NCBI GenBank assembly: GCA_028873865.1
Contig: JAPPNI010000025.1
Location: 36,725 to 100,724 of the forward strand
Reading direction: 5' to 3'
Origin: Chloroflexota bacterium
Lineage (GTDB): Bacteria; Chloroflexota; Dehalococcoidia; Bin125
Length of the DNA stretch: 64,000 nt
A program made the translations under genes and the position numbers. Positions 7,918 to 16,389 of the stretch are shown here, piece by piece. How positions within the stretch are numbered: the stretch's first letter is position 1; every line of letters begins with the position of its first letter. The notes beneath the pieces are model-generated. The model was not told the DNA's origin. It was given only the letters and a program-made list of their open reading frames with translations, and searched no databases.

Positions 7918-10742
7918 CTCTGCGCTCCGCCTCCGGCAGATCCGCTGCCTGCTGCCGGGCCAGCAAATCCTCCAGTTGCGCCGCCGCCCGGAAGCTGCGT
8001 GGCGCTGTAGGCGATGCCCTCGGAGTCGGCGCCGACCAGCACGATTGCCCCATCCTCCAGCCCCTGGAGGATCTCGACGTTCGGCCCATCGGTCTCACCG
8101 ATTTGCACCTGCAGACGTTGCCAGCCGCCGTCTGCAGTCGGTACGGCCACGTAGAACGCCCCATCGATCTGCCGCACCGCCGAGGTAGAGACCAGCACTG
8201 CCTGCTCACGGACAGCGGTCAAGATGGTCACGGAGGCGCTCATCCCGTGGACCGGCAACTGACGATCGTCGCTGACCGCGGCGGTGCCGCCGGCCGCCGC
8301 TCCGCCACCAGCGAAACGCGCCAGCAGGGCGCTGAGTTGCGCGCGTTCCTCGTCGGTGATGTCGAACTCGTTGGGAAGTTCTACACCTTCTGGAAGCGGT
8401 TCGTCGTTGGCGATTGCCTGGACGACCTGGAGCAGACTCACCCCTTCGGGCAGATCGAGCGATTGCAGAATCGCTCCCAGTCGCTGCGCCCGTGGACTGG
8501 CGCCAGCCCCTCCTTGCGCGCCCCGACCTTCTGCCGCCGAAGATTGGCGTTCGGGCACGGTTACACCGAGTGCCTCCAGTTCGTCGCGGACAGCCTGAAT
8601 CGCCAGCGGTGACAGGACCGCCGCCTCGACTGAATACGTGACGACGCCCTGTTCGATGTTTGGCACCCGACTGATCGAGGTGATCCGAATGGGATACTGC
8701 GCCCCCTCGATCGCATCGAACGACGCCACACCGACCTGCAGTTCCTCAAGGTCGAATATCTCCGCCTCCGTCACCGTCAGCTCAACCACGATCTGATTCC
8801 GCGTGCTGAGCACGAGCGCCGCAGCTCCCGAGCCGATCCGATCGCCGGGTTCGACGTTGACCTCTTCAATCACGCCGTCGAACGGCGCCGTGATTACGAG
8901 ATCGTCCATGCCGGCCATCGCTTGCTCGACGGAAATCTCGGCCAGGCGAACATTCTGTTCCTGCTGCGCGATGGCGTTCGCGTCGGCGCCGGACAACAGC
9001 TCGTCGTGCCGTGCCTGCGCCTCCTGCAGCGACGACTCCGCGCTGGCGAGCGCCAGTTCGGCTTCGAGGATGTCATCGTCGGTCGGCGGCTCCAGCAGCT
9101 CGGACAGACGGGATTCCGCTGCGTTGCGATTGGCCAGGGCCGCGGCCACTGCTTGCTCGGCCTGAAAGAGGTCGCTGGAGTCGACGGGTCCAAGCAGGTC
9201 GTTCAACGACGACTGAGCCGCTCGCAATCCCGCATCCGCTGCCGCGACTGCCTGCTCGGCCTGGAAGATGTCGTCTGGAGCGGGTCCGTCGTGTAGCTCC
9301 TGACGCCGAGACTCGGCAGCGATCAACCCGGCCGTTGCGGCTACAACGGATTGCTCGGCCTGGAAGATGTCCTCCTCGGTCGCCGGCGTGAGCAGGTCAT
9401 CAAGCCGGGCGATCGCAGCATCATGAGCCGCTTCCGCCGCTGAGACTGACTCGGTCGCCTGCGCAAGTTCGTCGGGATCAGGCTCCTCGATCAGATCCTC
9501 CAACCGCGCCTCCGCCGCAATGAGTGACGCCGCCGCAGCGTCGTAGGAGTTGAGCGCCTGTTCCCAAGCGGATTGCGCGTTGATCAGGTCTCGCGAACGT
9601 CGTTCGAGGGTTGCGCCGCTGTTTTCGGTCTTGCTTTCCAAGAGACTGATCTCCGACTGCGGCAGCGGCGGTGAGGCGTCGCAAATCTCCGGCATCACCA
9701 CGATGTCGTCGCAGAAGCGCTCATGCGCCTGCTCGAGCGCCTCCTCAGCAGTCTCGATTGCCCGTTCGGCCTCCGTGACCGGATTGCGAGCCTGGACGGC
9801 CGCTGCACGTGCTGTTTCGATCTCGGCGATGCTGGGATCGTCCTTGAGACGTTCCAGGGTCCGCTCCGCGCCGGCCAGTTGCGAGGCGGCTGAGGCGACC
9901 GCCTGCTCCGCCGAGGCGCGTTCTGCAGGCGTCGGCGCGTTGGTCAGCTGTTCCAATGCCTCTTGCGCGTTGGACAACTGCACGGCGGCATTGGCCACGG
10001 ACTGATCAGCCGAGGCGATCTCCGTAGTTGAAGGCTCGTCGACGAGATCGTCCAGCGCCTGTTGAGCATTCGACAGTTGCGAGGCGGCGTTGGCCACGTT
10101 CTGCTGGGCTCTGGCAAGATCTCCAGGGTCGACACCACCGGTGAGTTCGCCCAGCGCCTGCTCCGCGTTGGACAGTTGTGATCGAGCGTTGGCCAGGGCC
10201 TGTTCCGCTGCTTCGATCGCGCTGGCCTCCGGCGGGTCGTCGATCTCATCCAGCGCTAAGGCTGCGTCCACGACCTGCGCCCGGGCCGTTGCCAGCGCCC
10301 GTTCGGACGCGGCGATCGCCGAAGCCTCCGGGCTCTCCAGCAATTCTTCGAGTCGCAGCCTTGCGATCTCGAGCTGAATCTCCGCAGTTTCCAACTGGCG
10401 CTCGGCGTCACTGCCATCGAGGCGAGCCAGAACATCTCCAGCTGACACCGCAGCGCCGACCTCGACTTCGACCGAGTCGACCTCGCCGCTCAGGCCGAAG
10501 CTCAACGTGGATGTCTGCGCGGCCGCGGCGGCACCTGATAGCTCAACTGTGGTCGTCAGTTGGCCGGTTTGCGCAGTCACGCGCTGCGGTTCGAAGACGA
10601 CCTCTTCCTCGTCACTGCGAGTGAAGAACCAGGCCAGTAGCGCGACGACCGCAATCACGATGATCACAATGAGCAACGCCCAACGCCGAGGGCGGCGTTG
10701 GGCGCGGATCAATGCGTCGATGTCTACATCTTGAGTGCTCAC
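7914..10742 (-). CDS. Membrane-fusion/adaptor protein with ten 33-residue repeats
   Basis: The product is 942 aa, about twice or more the usual MacA length. It starts at a GTG with a GGAG site about 10 nt upstream. One membrane helix spans about residues 21-40. A split lipoyl (biotinyl-like) domain surrounds the insert: the first half ends near VSAGDVLARLDG (100-110) and the second half starts near ITAPFDGVIEEVNVEPGD. Between them lie two blocks of five exact 33-residue repeats (141-305 and 424-588) joined by a non-repeat segment with Cys344 and Cys354. The C-terminal part has beta-barrel and membrane-proximal sequence and a Gly-rich tail. It should link the MacB-like permease to an extracytoplasmic surface. 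Each repeat is one Ala-rich helix ending at a Pro/Asp turn. Confidence 0.85.
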   Translation of the reverse strand: MSTQDVDIDALIRAQRRPRRWALLIVIIVIAVVALLAWFFTRSDEEEVVFEPQRVTAQTGQLTTTVELSGAAAAAQTSTLSFGLSGEVDSVEVEVGAAVSAGDVLARLDGSDAERQLETAEIQLEIARLRLEELLESPEASAIAASERALATARAQVVDAALALDEIDDPPEASAIEAAEQALANARSQLSNAEQALGELTGGVDPGDLARAQQNVANAASQLSNAQQALDDLVDEPSTTEIASADQSVANAAVQLSNAQEALEQLTNAPTPAERASAEQAVASAASQLAGAERTLERLKDDPSIAEIETARAAAVQARNPVTEAERAIETAEEALEQAHERFCDDIVVMPEICDASPPLPQSEISLLESKTENSGATLERRSRDLINAQSAWEQALNSYDAAAASLIAAEARLEDLIEEPDPDELAQATESVSAAEAAHDAAIARLDDLLTPATEEDIFQAEQSVVAATAGLIAAESRRQELHDGPAPDDIFQAEQAVAAADAGLRAAQSSLNDLLGPVDSSDLFQAEQAVAAALANRNAAESRLSELLEPPTDDDILEAELALASAESSLQEAQARHDELLSGADANAIAQQEQNVRLAEISVEQAMAGMDDLVITAPFDGVIEEVNVEPGDRIGSGAAALVLSTRNQIVVELTVTEAEIFDLEELQVGVASFDAIEGAQYPIRITSISRVPNIEQGVVTYSVEAAVLSPLAIQAVRDELEALGVTVPERQSSAAEGRGAQGGAGASPRAQRLGAILQSLDLPEGVSLLQVVQAIANDEPLPEGVELPNEFDITDEERAQLSALLARFAGGGAAAGGTAAVSDDRQLPVHGMSASVTILTAVREQAVLVSTSAVRQIDGAFYVAVPTADGGWQRLQVQIGETDGPNVEILQGLEDGAIVLVGADSEGIAYSATQLPGGGATGGFAGPAAGSGSAGGGAQR
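8979..9473 (-). repeat. Five tandem 99-bp units coding 33-residue helical repeats (block 2)
   Basis: Residues 424-588 of the adaptor form five more units of 33 aa with the recurring start DIFQAEQAVAAA and turns such as GPVDS, EPPTD and SGADA. This block has a subfamily wording of its own (D-I/L-F-Q-A-E-Q) distinct from block 1, as expected if each half of the hairpin expanded separately. Confidence 0.85.
9828..10322 (-). repeat. Five tandem 99-bp units coding 33-residue helical repeats (block 1)
   Basis: Residues 141-305 of the adaptor form five units of exactly 33 aa. Each has a core such as AEQALANARSQLSNAEQAL and ends in an acidic/proline turn (DDPPEA, DEPST, NAPTP). The sequence of each unit has drifted while the length has not, so structure rather than recent slippage is being kept. 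Confidence 0.85.
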
Positions 10743-10897
10743 GGGTGCTCCAACTGTTGTGGTGGTCGTCGCGTAGGTCGTCGACCGGCCGACGCACCAA
10801 CAGGCTCGATCCGCAAGCTAGAACCGGATCGTAAGACGGCGGTCAGAGAATCGTCATCTTCTGGCGATCAGGCTGTCCCGGCTCTCAGCTCGACCAA

Positions 10898-11725
10898 TCA
10901 CCCGGTGAAGAGACCGCCGTCGGGGTGCAGGATCTGGCCGGTGATGTAGCTGGCGTGGTCGCTGAGCAGGAACAGTGAGGCCTCGGCGATGTCTTCGGCC
11001 TCTCCCAATCGGCCGAGCGGGACGAAGCGCTCGAAGGCTGCGCGGCGTTCTTCGTCCTGTGAGAGCCCCATCGCCATCGGCGTGTCGATCACACCCGGCG
11101 CGACCGTGTTGACGCGAATGTGGTGCGGTGCGAGTTCGAGGGCGAGGACCCTGGTGAGCATCCAGACGCCGACCTTGGACACGGAGTATTCAGCCGAACC
11201 GGGCATCGGAATCTTCGCTGCGCCTGAAGAGATATTGACGATCGCGCCACCATCGCCCTGGGCGATCATGCGTCGGGCGACAGCCCGGTTGGTCAGCATC
11301 ACGCCGGTCATATTGACCGACAGCACCTTTTCCCAGTATTCGACCGGTTTGTTGATGATGTGCCCGGCGCTCCGATCGCCGGCGAGTTCCTCCTCCGAAA
11401 CCTCACCTGAGACGTAGCGAGCGTGCAAGACTCCGGCTGCGGCGATGCAGAGGTCGAGGCGTCCGAACTCGTCGACGGCGGCTTGAGCGGCTGCGTCGCA
11501 GTCGGCCTCGCGCGAGACATCGGCGCCGATGTAGATCGCCTGTCCGCCAGCGTCGGCGATCTGCTTCACGACTTGGTCGCCGCGCCGATCATCAGGAAGG
11601 CCAACTACTGCCACGGCCGCGCCCTCTCGGGCCAGTCGGACGGAGGACTCGGCGCCCATCCCTGATGCGCCGCCGGTGACGAGGGCGACCTTGCCCTGAA
11701 AGCGCTGGACTCCTGTGTCGGCCAT
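10898..11725 (-). CDS. SDR-family NAD(P)-dependent oxidoreductase (paralogue 2)
   Basis: The product is 275 aa from the ATG at 11725; the frame is open upstream but would run into the DUF35 gene, which ends at 11740. The motifs TGGASGMG, NISSGAAK and YSVSK are intact. Nearly the whole chain can be aligned by eye with the SDR at 5037-5876, including the rare phrase KPVEYWEKVL and the tail SYITGQILHPDGG. It is the third gene of a thiolase, DUF35, SDR run (13582 to 10898), which suggests a CoA-thioester or steroid-side-chain-like pathway. Confidence 0.88.
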   Translation of the reverse strand: MADTGVQRFQGKVALVTGGASGMGAESSVRLAREGAAVAVVGLPDDRRGDQVVKQIADAGGQAIYIGADVSREADCDAAAQAAVDEFGRLDLCIAAAGVLHARYVSGEVSEEELAGDRSAGHIINKPVEYWEKVLSVNMTGVMLTNRAVARRMIAQGDGGAIVNISSGAAKIPMPGSAEYSVSKVGVWMLTRVLALELAPHHIRVNTVAPGVIDTPMAMGLSQDEERRAAFERFVPLGRLGEAEDIAEASLFLLSDHASYITGQILHPDGGLFTG

Positions 11726-11739
11726 GCCGTGATCCGTTC

Positions 11740-12276
11740 CTAGACGCCGTTGACCCCCTGCGGATAACGCCACGGCGTGTCGGGCTGCTCGGCGTCTTCG
11801 TCGAGCGTCCAGTGCGGGAGCGCGAGCCCCTCGGCCACGTCGGCGAAGACCATTCGCATGCGTGAGCCGATGCCGACCTGCTTGACCAGGTCTGGTCCCG
11901 CGAAGTTGCCGTCGGCGTCAACCAGGTTTCCGGCGACGCGCAGTGCTTCGTGCTCGGTCGGTTCACCGGCCTGAGTGTCGAGCTCGACGAGCAGGATCAT
12001 GTAGGGCGCGCGCTCGCGGAAGGCGGGCTGGATGGCGTGGTGGACCTCGCCGTATGAGTGCACGGTGCCCCGCGCGTCAACAGGGATCCATCTGAACTCG
12101 CGGCCCGAGCACCACGGGCAGGCGGTGCCCGGCGGGTAGCGGATCAGGTCGCAGTCGGGGTCAACACACTGCTGCAAGTGGAAGTCATGGTCGGCGCAGT
12201 GTTGGAAGTAGGCCAGGTTCTCGTTGTCCAGGTCGAGAACGGTGAGGGTCATTCCCAGATATTCGCCCTGCGGCAT
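11740..12276 (-). CDS. Zn-ribbon/OB-fold protein (DUF35), thiolase partner
   Basis: The product is 178 aa. A rubredoxin-like zinc ribbon is formed by Cys37, Cys42, Cys53 and Cys56 (CVDPDC then CPWC), followed by an OB fold beginning near GTVHSYGEVHHA. DUF35 proteins bind thiolase-like partners, such as the ChsH2 domain with Ltp2 in steroid degradation, or archaeal HMG-CoA synthase/thiolase complexes. The thiolase-like gene is immediately upstream, which supports a complex. A scaffold or acyl-CoA-binding role is inferred, not direct catalysis. Confidence 0.88.
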   Translation of the reverse strand: MPQGEYLGMTLTVLDLDNENLAYFQHCADHDFHLQQCVDPDCDLIRYPPGTACPWCSGREFRWIPVDARGTVHSYGEVHHAIQPAFRERAPYMILLVELDTQAGEPTEHEALRVAGNLVDADGNFAGPDLVKQVGIGSRMRMVFADVAEGLALPHWTLDEDAEQPDTPWRYPQGVNGV

Positions 12277-12319
12277 GGTCGGCTCCTGTTCAGTGTCGAA
12301 GTCTTCAGTCTCGTCCGCT

Positions 12320-13582
12320 CTAGCCCTTGCGCATGATCAGCGAGGAGCCGGTACCGGGCATCGCCCAGCCCAGGTTCTGCGTGATCTCCAGGTCGGGAAC
12401 CTGGCGACAGCCGCCGCCCGCCGACGGCTCGGCGTAGTTGTAGGTGTGCTGCCTGCTGCCGTTGTCATCAACCGGGCAGTAGTCGTCGACCTCGCCTCTG
12501 AGCTGGCGCACGTTCTCGATGATCATGTTCATGCCGTGCGTGTAGCCCTCGCAGAGGTGTCCGCCTGACGTGTTGTTGGGCCGCTCAGCGCCCAGCCGCA
12601 TGATTCCGGATGACACGTAATCGCCGCCTTCACCCTTCTCGCAGAACCCGTAGTCCTCGAGCTGCAGCATCGAGGTGAAGGTGAAGGCGTCGTATGCGCC
12701 CGTGCATTGGATGTCCTCGGGACCGAGACCGGCGTTCCGGTAGATCAGATCCTTGATGTAGAAGCCGGCAACGGTCGAGATCGGGCCGTGCTGGAAGTGC
12801 ATGTCGATGCGCGGCTTGCAGACGCGGCCGGCCACGCCGAGGATGCGCGCCGGTGTGTTCCGGTAGTCGTATGCCTTGTCCACCGACGTCACGATCAGCG
12901 CGGTCGCGTTGTCTGTTTCGACACAGCAGTCGAGCAGATGCAGCGGCTTGCAGATCATCCGCGAGTTGACCACATCCTCGACCGTCACGCGCTGCTTGTA
13001 GTAGGCCTTGGGATTGTTCGAGGCGTGCTCGGAGTGGATCACCTTGACCATGGCCACCTGCTCGGGCGTGGTGCCGTAGTCGTACATGTGCCGCATGAAG
13101 GTCGGGGAGAAGTTCTGACCGGCGCTGAACCAGCCGTAGGCGGCCGAGTGCAGCGCGTCGCCGCCGACCGGGACCGAGGCGCGCGCGCCGGTACCGCCGA
13201 TGCGCACCTGCGAGAAGCCGTTCATCGAGCGGAAGACGACGACGGTCTCGCACATCCCCGCTTCGATGGCGCCGATGGCGAGTCCGATCAGCGCCTCGGA
13301 CGACGAACCGCCGCCCTGCACGTCCATGTAGAAGTTGAGCCGGATGCCGAGGTCGCCGGCGAGCATCGGGGAGGCCGTCGAGTCGTTGCCCGAGTAGGAC
13401 ATCATCCCATCGATTTCCGACGCCGGGATGCCGGCGTCGTCCATCGCGTTCTTGATCGCCCAGGTGCCGAGCGCTCGGGTGGTCATGCCCGAACCACGGG
13501 TGTAGGTCGTCTCGCCGACGCCAATGATGGCGTACTTGTCGCGCAGGTACTTGCCTGCCGTTGCGTCAATGTCGGTCGTCAC
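12320..13582 (-). CDS. Thiolase-fold protein (SCP-x/Ltp2-like), no standard N-terminal Cys
   Basis: The product is 420 aa. The thiolase fold shows in YAIIGVGETTYTRG, YDAFTF (297 onward) and the C-terminal NTSGGHLCEGYTHG block (337-350). At the site where thiolases carry the nucleophilic Cys (about residues 88-95) the chain reads VQGGGSSS, with no cysteine. This, plus the DUF35 partner, points to an Ltp2-like retro-aldolase or another non-thiolytic acyl-CoA enzyme rather than an acetyl-CoA acetyltransferase. The GGH and THG histidines could still serve CoA-thioester chemistry. Substrate unknown. Confidence 0.82.
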   Translation of the reverse strand: MTTDIDATAGKYLRDKYAIIGVGETTYTRGSGMTTRALGTWAIKNAMDDAGIPASEIDGMMSYSGNDSTASPMLAGDLGIRLNFYMDVQGGGSSSEALIGLAIGAIEAGMCETVVVFRSMNGFSQVRIGGTGARASVPVGGDALHSAAYGWFSAGQNFSPTFMRHMYDYGTTPEQVAMVKVIHSEHASNNPKAYYKQRVTVEDVVNSRMICKPLHLLDCCVETDNATALIVTSVDKAYDYRNTPARILGVAGRVCKPRIDMHFQHGPISTVAGFYIKDLIYRNAGLGPEDIQCTGAYDAFTFTSMLQLEDYGFCEKGEGGDYVSSGIMRLGAERPNNTSGGHLCEGYTHGMNMIIENVRQLRGEVDDYCPVDDNGSRQHTYNYAEPSAGGGCRQVPDLEITQNLGWAMPGTGSSLIMRKG

Positions 13583-13674
13583 CGCCTGCTCCTCTCAAGG
13601 ACGTCACGTTCGGCCCGCCGATGACGTCAACATCGCGCGGAACGTGGGCAGTCTAGGACAGGTGGGCGCGCTGC

Positions 13675-14262
13675 CTACGAGCTGGCGGCGGCCTGCGCGG
13701 ACTCGGATGGTTCGCGCGCAAAGACCTCGTCGTACAACGCCTGTACGTCAGGACCCAGCAGCTGGGCCATCCCGCGATACGCGCCGCGCCGATAGGCCCA
13801 GCCGAACTCAGAGCGCTCGACCTGCTCCAACCAGTCGAAGAGGTGAACGGTGACCAGGTCTCGAATCTGATCGATCGTCAATGCGATCGGCTGATTGCCA
13901 TCGCGGTCAGAAATCGCGAAGTCCGTCTCGCCCGACAGCGCGGCCGACACCGCCGAGTCGAACGTTGAGCGATCCATGATGCAGTTCAGCCAGGCGATGC
14001 ACTCGGCGCGCTCGCCGATCAGGTCGCGCACCTGTTGCCGTTGATCGAGCGGCAGGCTGAAGTCCTGGAACTTCTCGGTGCCGTAGATCGAGTGGAACAG
14101 GCCGGCGGCCGCGAGTTCGTCTCCGGCGTCGTGCTCGGCGAGCAAGTCGTGGACGGCCCGGAGATGAGTGAGAAAGTCGTGACCAGTGTGGTCGATCTCG
14201 GCTGTACCGAGCGAATAGAGGAAGTCAAGGAGTTCGGGCAGAGGTCGAGGCGTATCCGTCAT
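13675..14262 (-). CDS. DUF6817-like protein
   Basis: The product is 195 aa from the ATG at 14262; a GTG directly before it is also possible. The His-rich motifs TGHDFLTHLRAVHDLL and AGLFHSIYGTEKF resemble the DUF6817 family, whose spaced histidines recall a divergent HD-type metal site. The chemistry is not known. It diverges from the FAH-family gene at 14326 across about 60 bp, so the two could share a control region. Confidence 0.65.
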   Translation of the reverse strand: MTDTPRPLPELLDFLYSLGTAEIDHTGHDFLTHLRAVHDLLAEHDAGDELAAAGLFHSIYGTEKFQDFSLPLDQRQQVRDLIGERAECIAWLNCIMDRSTFDSAVSAALSGETDFAISDRDGNQPIALTIDQIRDLVTVHLFDWLEQVERSEFGWAYRRGAYRGMAQLLGPDVQALYDEVFAREPSESAQAAASS

Positions 14263-14325
14263 CACGCAAGCAGGCTAGCGCCCTATCCTGCGGACGCATG
14301 AATTGAGACGAATCAGGAGCCAACC

Positions 14326-15081
14326 ATGCCTGACGCCCTGACCGACGCCCAGGTCTCTGAGGCCGCAGACTTCCTCGACCAAGCCACTGCCAATGGTCTT
14401 CCACTTCCTGCAATTCCCGAATCCTGCCGTCCCGAGACCGCCGCCGACGGCGGCCGCATCTACTGGGAGCGATGGTCGCGCAACCCGACTCCGGCGGTCG
14501 CCTGGAAGGCGGCGGTGATCGACGGCGACATGGTGCTCGCGCCGTTTTTCGAAGGCATGGTGTTGGACTCGCCCGCCTCGATTCCGGGCGACACGTTCGT
14601 CACTTGCATCCTCGAGGCGGAAGTGGCCTTCCGAGTGGGCCAGGACTTCGCCCCGACCGATGGTGGTCACAGCGCCGATGATGTCCTCGGTGGCGTATCG
14701 AATGCCTACATCGTGATCGAGGCGCCGAACAGCCGATTCTCCGAGCCGCCCGGCATGCCCGGTATGGCCGCCGACGGCGTCGGCAATCAGGCGCTGATTC
14801 TTGGCCCCGAGATCGACAACTGGCAGTCCAAGGACCTCGTCGCCCTGCCCTGCTCGATCGTCGTCGATGGCGAGACAATCGCTGAAGGCCGCGACGGACG
14901 CCCGAATCCCACCGAAGTGCTGGTCGCGACCGTCAACGAGATCAACAATCGCGGCATGACAGTCAAGGCGGGCGAGGTGATCACCACAGGCGCCGCTGCA
15001 GTGCAGCCCTTCCCCCGCGGACGCGGTGAAGTCACGATCCGCTTCTCCGGCATCGGCGATGTCGAATTGAGCTTGACTTAG
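14326..15081 (+). CDS. 2-keto-4-pentenoate hydratase/FAH-family protein
   Basis: The product is 251 aa. The sequence ILEAEVAFRVGQDF carries the paired Glu residues that bind the metal in MhpD/fumarylacetoacetate hydrolase folds, and the later GEVITTGAAAVQPF segment fits the conserved end of the family. Members hydrate 2-oxo-pent-4-enoates or decarboxylate oxalocrotonate in meta-cleavage pathways. It is convergent with the next small gene. The specific substrate cannot be told. Confidence 0.75.
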   Translation: MPDALTDAQVSEAADFLDQATANGLPLPAIPESCRPETAADGGRIYWERWSRNPTPAVAWKAAVIDGDMVLAPFFEGMVLDSPASIPGDTFVTCILEAEVAFRVGQDFAPTDGGHSADDVLGGVSNAYIVIEAPNSRFSEPPGMPGMAADGVGNQALILGPEIDNWQSKDLVALPCSIVVDGETIAEGRDGRPNPTEVLVATVNEINNRGMTVKAGEVITTGAAAVQPFPRGRGEVTIRFSGIGDVELSLT

Positions 15082-15084
15082 CTC

Positions 15085-15387
15085 CTATTCAACCCGGCCG
15101 ATCGCGTCGACCTTCCAGAGGCCCTCGACTTCGACCCACTGGGTGAAGATCGTGCCGTCTCCGCCGGCGCTCTCCGGGCCGCGGAAGGTGATGTGGAGCA
15201 AGTTCTCGCCCTGGTCTTCGATTTCATAGCTTTCGGAGCCCTCGGCCGAGTCGGGCTGTGCCTGTAGCGCCATCGCCTGACCGATTCCGACCGGTGTGAA
15301 CATCGGCATCAGGCCGGCGATGTTGTTCGCGATCAAGTCCTGGGCGAACTGGTCCGCTATCTCCAACAGCTCGGCAGTGGCGGTCAT
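15085..15387 (-). CDS. Hypothetical small cytoplasmic protein
   Basis: The product is 100 aa from the ATG at 15387, preceded by AGGAGA at good spacing; the longer frame is not needed. An N-terminal helix (ELLEIADQFAQDLI) is followed by beta-rich sequence ending in a tryptophan-containing strand (VEVEGLWKVDAIGRVE), a layout seen in NTF2/SnoaL-like cone folds. I do not recognise the family. It has no signal peptide and no cysteines. Confidence 0.55.
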   Translation of the reverse strand: MTATAELLEIADQFAQDLIANNIAGLMPMFTPVGIGQAMALQAQPDSAEGSESYEIEDQGENLLHITFRGPESAGGDGTIFTQWVEVEGLWKVDAIGRVE

Positions 15388-15575
15388 CGATAAGTCTCCT
15401 GGTTGGTTGTCAGCACCCGTGAAGTGTATGTAAGCACCGGGTATGCAGGCGGTACAGGTCGTGCCCTGCATTCGGAATCTTCGGCCGAATGGACGCTCAG
15501 CCTAGCGCGAGGCGGGATAGGCTAGGTCGGAGTTGTGCCGCGTTCGAGGCTTCCCGGCAGACACTGGAGAAGAAG

Positions 15576-16352
15576 ATGAGCAGTCGTTCGATCGAAATCG
15601 ACGCCGAGTCTGCGCCGCAAAAAGGCGCCGCCACGGCTGAGCCGAATGGCGCCGAACCGATTATTGCCGCCAGCGATGTGCACAAAACGTATGCAGGAGC
15701 CGGAGAACCGGTCCACGCACTGCGCGGTGTCACGCTCTCGGTCGCGCGCGGAGAGATGGTCACGATCATGGGACCGTCAGGCTGCGGCAAGACGACGCTG
15801 CTCAACTGTCTGTCGGGTCTCGAGACGATCGAACAGGGCGAAATCTTCGTCGAGGGTCGCAGTATCCACGACATGCCCGACAACGAGCGCACCGACCATC
15901 GCGCGCGGCGGATGGGCTTCGTCTTCCAGTTCTACAACCTGCTGCCGGTGCTATCAGCCGTCGAGAACGTCGAACTCCCCTTGCTGCTCGCCGGCCTCGG
16001 GCAGGGAGAGGCGAGAAACCGTTCCATCGAGGCCCTCGAGCAAGTCGGCCTGCACGACTGGTCGGGGCATCGGCCGGCGCAGCTCTCGGGAGGTCAACGC
16101 CAGCGGGTGACGATCGCCCGGGCTCTGGTCAATGATCCGGCGATCGTCTGGGGCGACGAGCCTACCGGTGACCTCGACTCGACCAATGCGAATCAAATCA
16201 TGGAGTTGCTTGAAGATCTCAATCGGCGCAATCAACAGACCTTCGTCATTGTCACTCACGATGAGAACATCGGCCGCCGGGCCAATCGCACGATTCACAT
16301 GCGGGACGGCCTGATTGAGGGTGAGACCGTTCACCGACAACTTGGCAGTTAG
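15576..16352 (+). CDS. ABC exporter ATP-binding protein (LolD type)
   Basis: The product is 258 aa from the ATG at 15576, which has GGAGAAGAAG just upstream. Walker [10 protein letters not shown], signature LSGGQRQRV, Walker [13 protein letters not shown] and VTHDE are present. An N-terminal stretch of about 30 residues rich in Ala, Glu and Ser precedes the ATPase domain. It is followed by the 1116-aa permease gene (16390), and together they form an export or lipid/lipoprotein-handling ABC system. Confidence 0.88.
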   Translation: MSSRSIEIDAESAPQKGAATAEPNGAEPIIAASDVHKTYAGAGEPVHALRGVTLSVARGEMVTIMGPSGCGKTTLLNCLSGLETIEQGEIFVEGRSIHDMPDNERTDHRARRMGFVFQFYNLLPVLSAVENVELPLLLAGLGQGEARNRSIEALEQVGLHDWSGHRPAQLSGGQRQRVTIARALVNDPAIVWGDEPTGDLDSTNANQIMELLEDLNRRNQQTFVIVTHDENIGRRANRTIHMRDGLIEGETVHRQLGS

Positions 16353-16389
16353 GCGACCGGAGCGTTCAACGAGCTGACGAGGGAGCAAT

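Noticed and set aside
10743..10897. Possible RNA gene or riboswitch between SDR and adaptor genes
   Set aside because: No conserved motif or strong long-range stem is visible in the 155 bp; it is probably only a promoter region.
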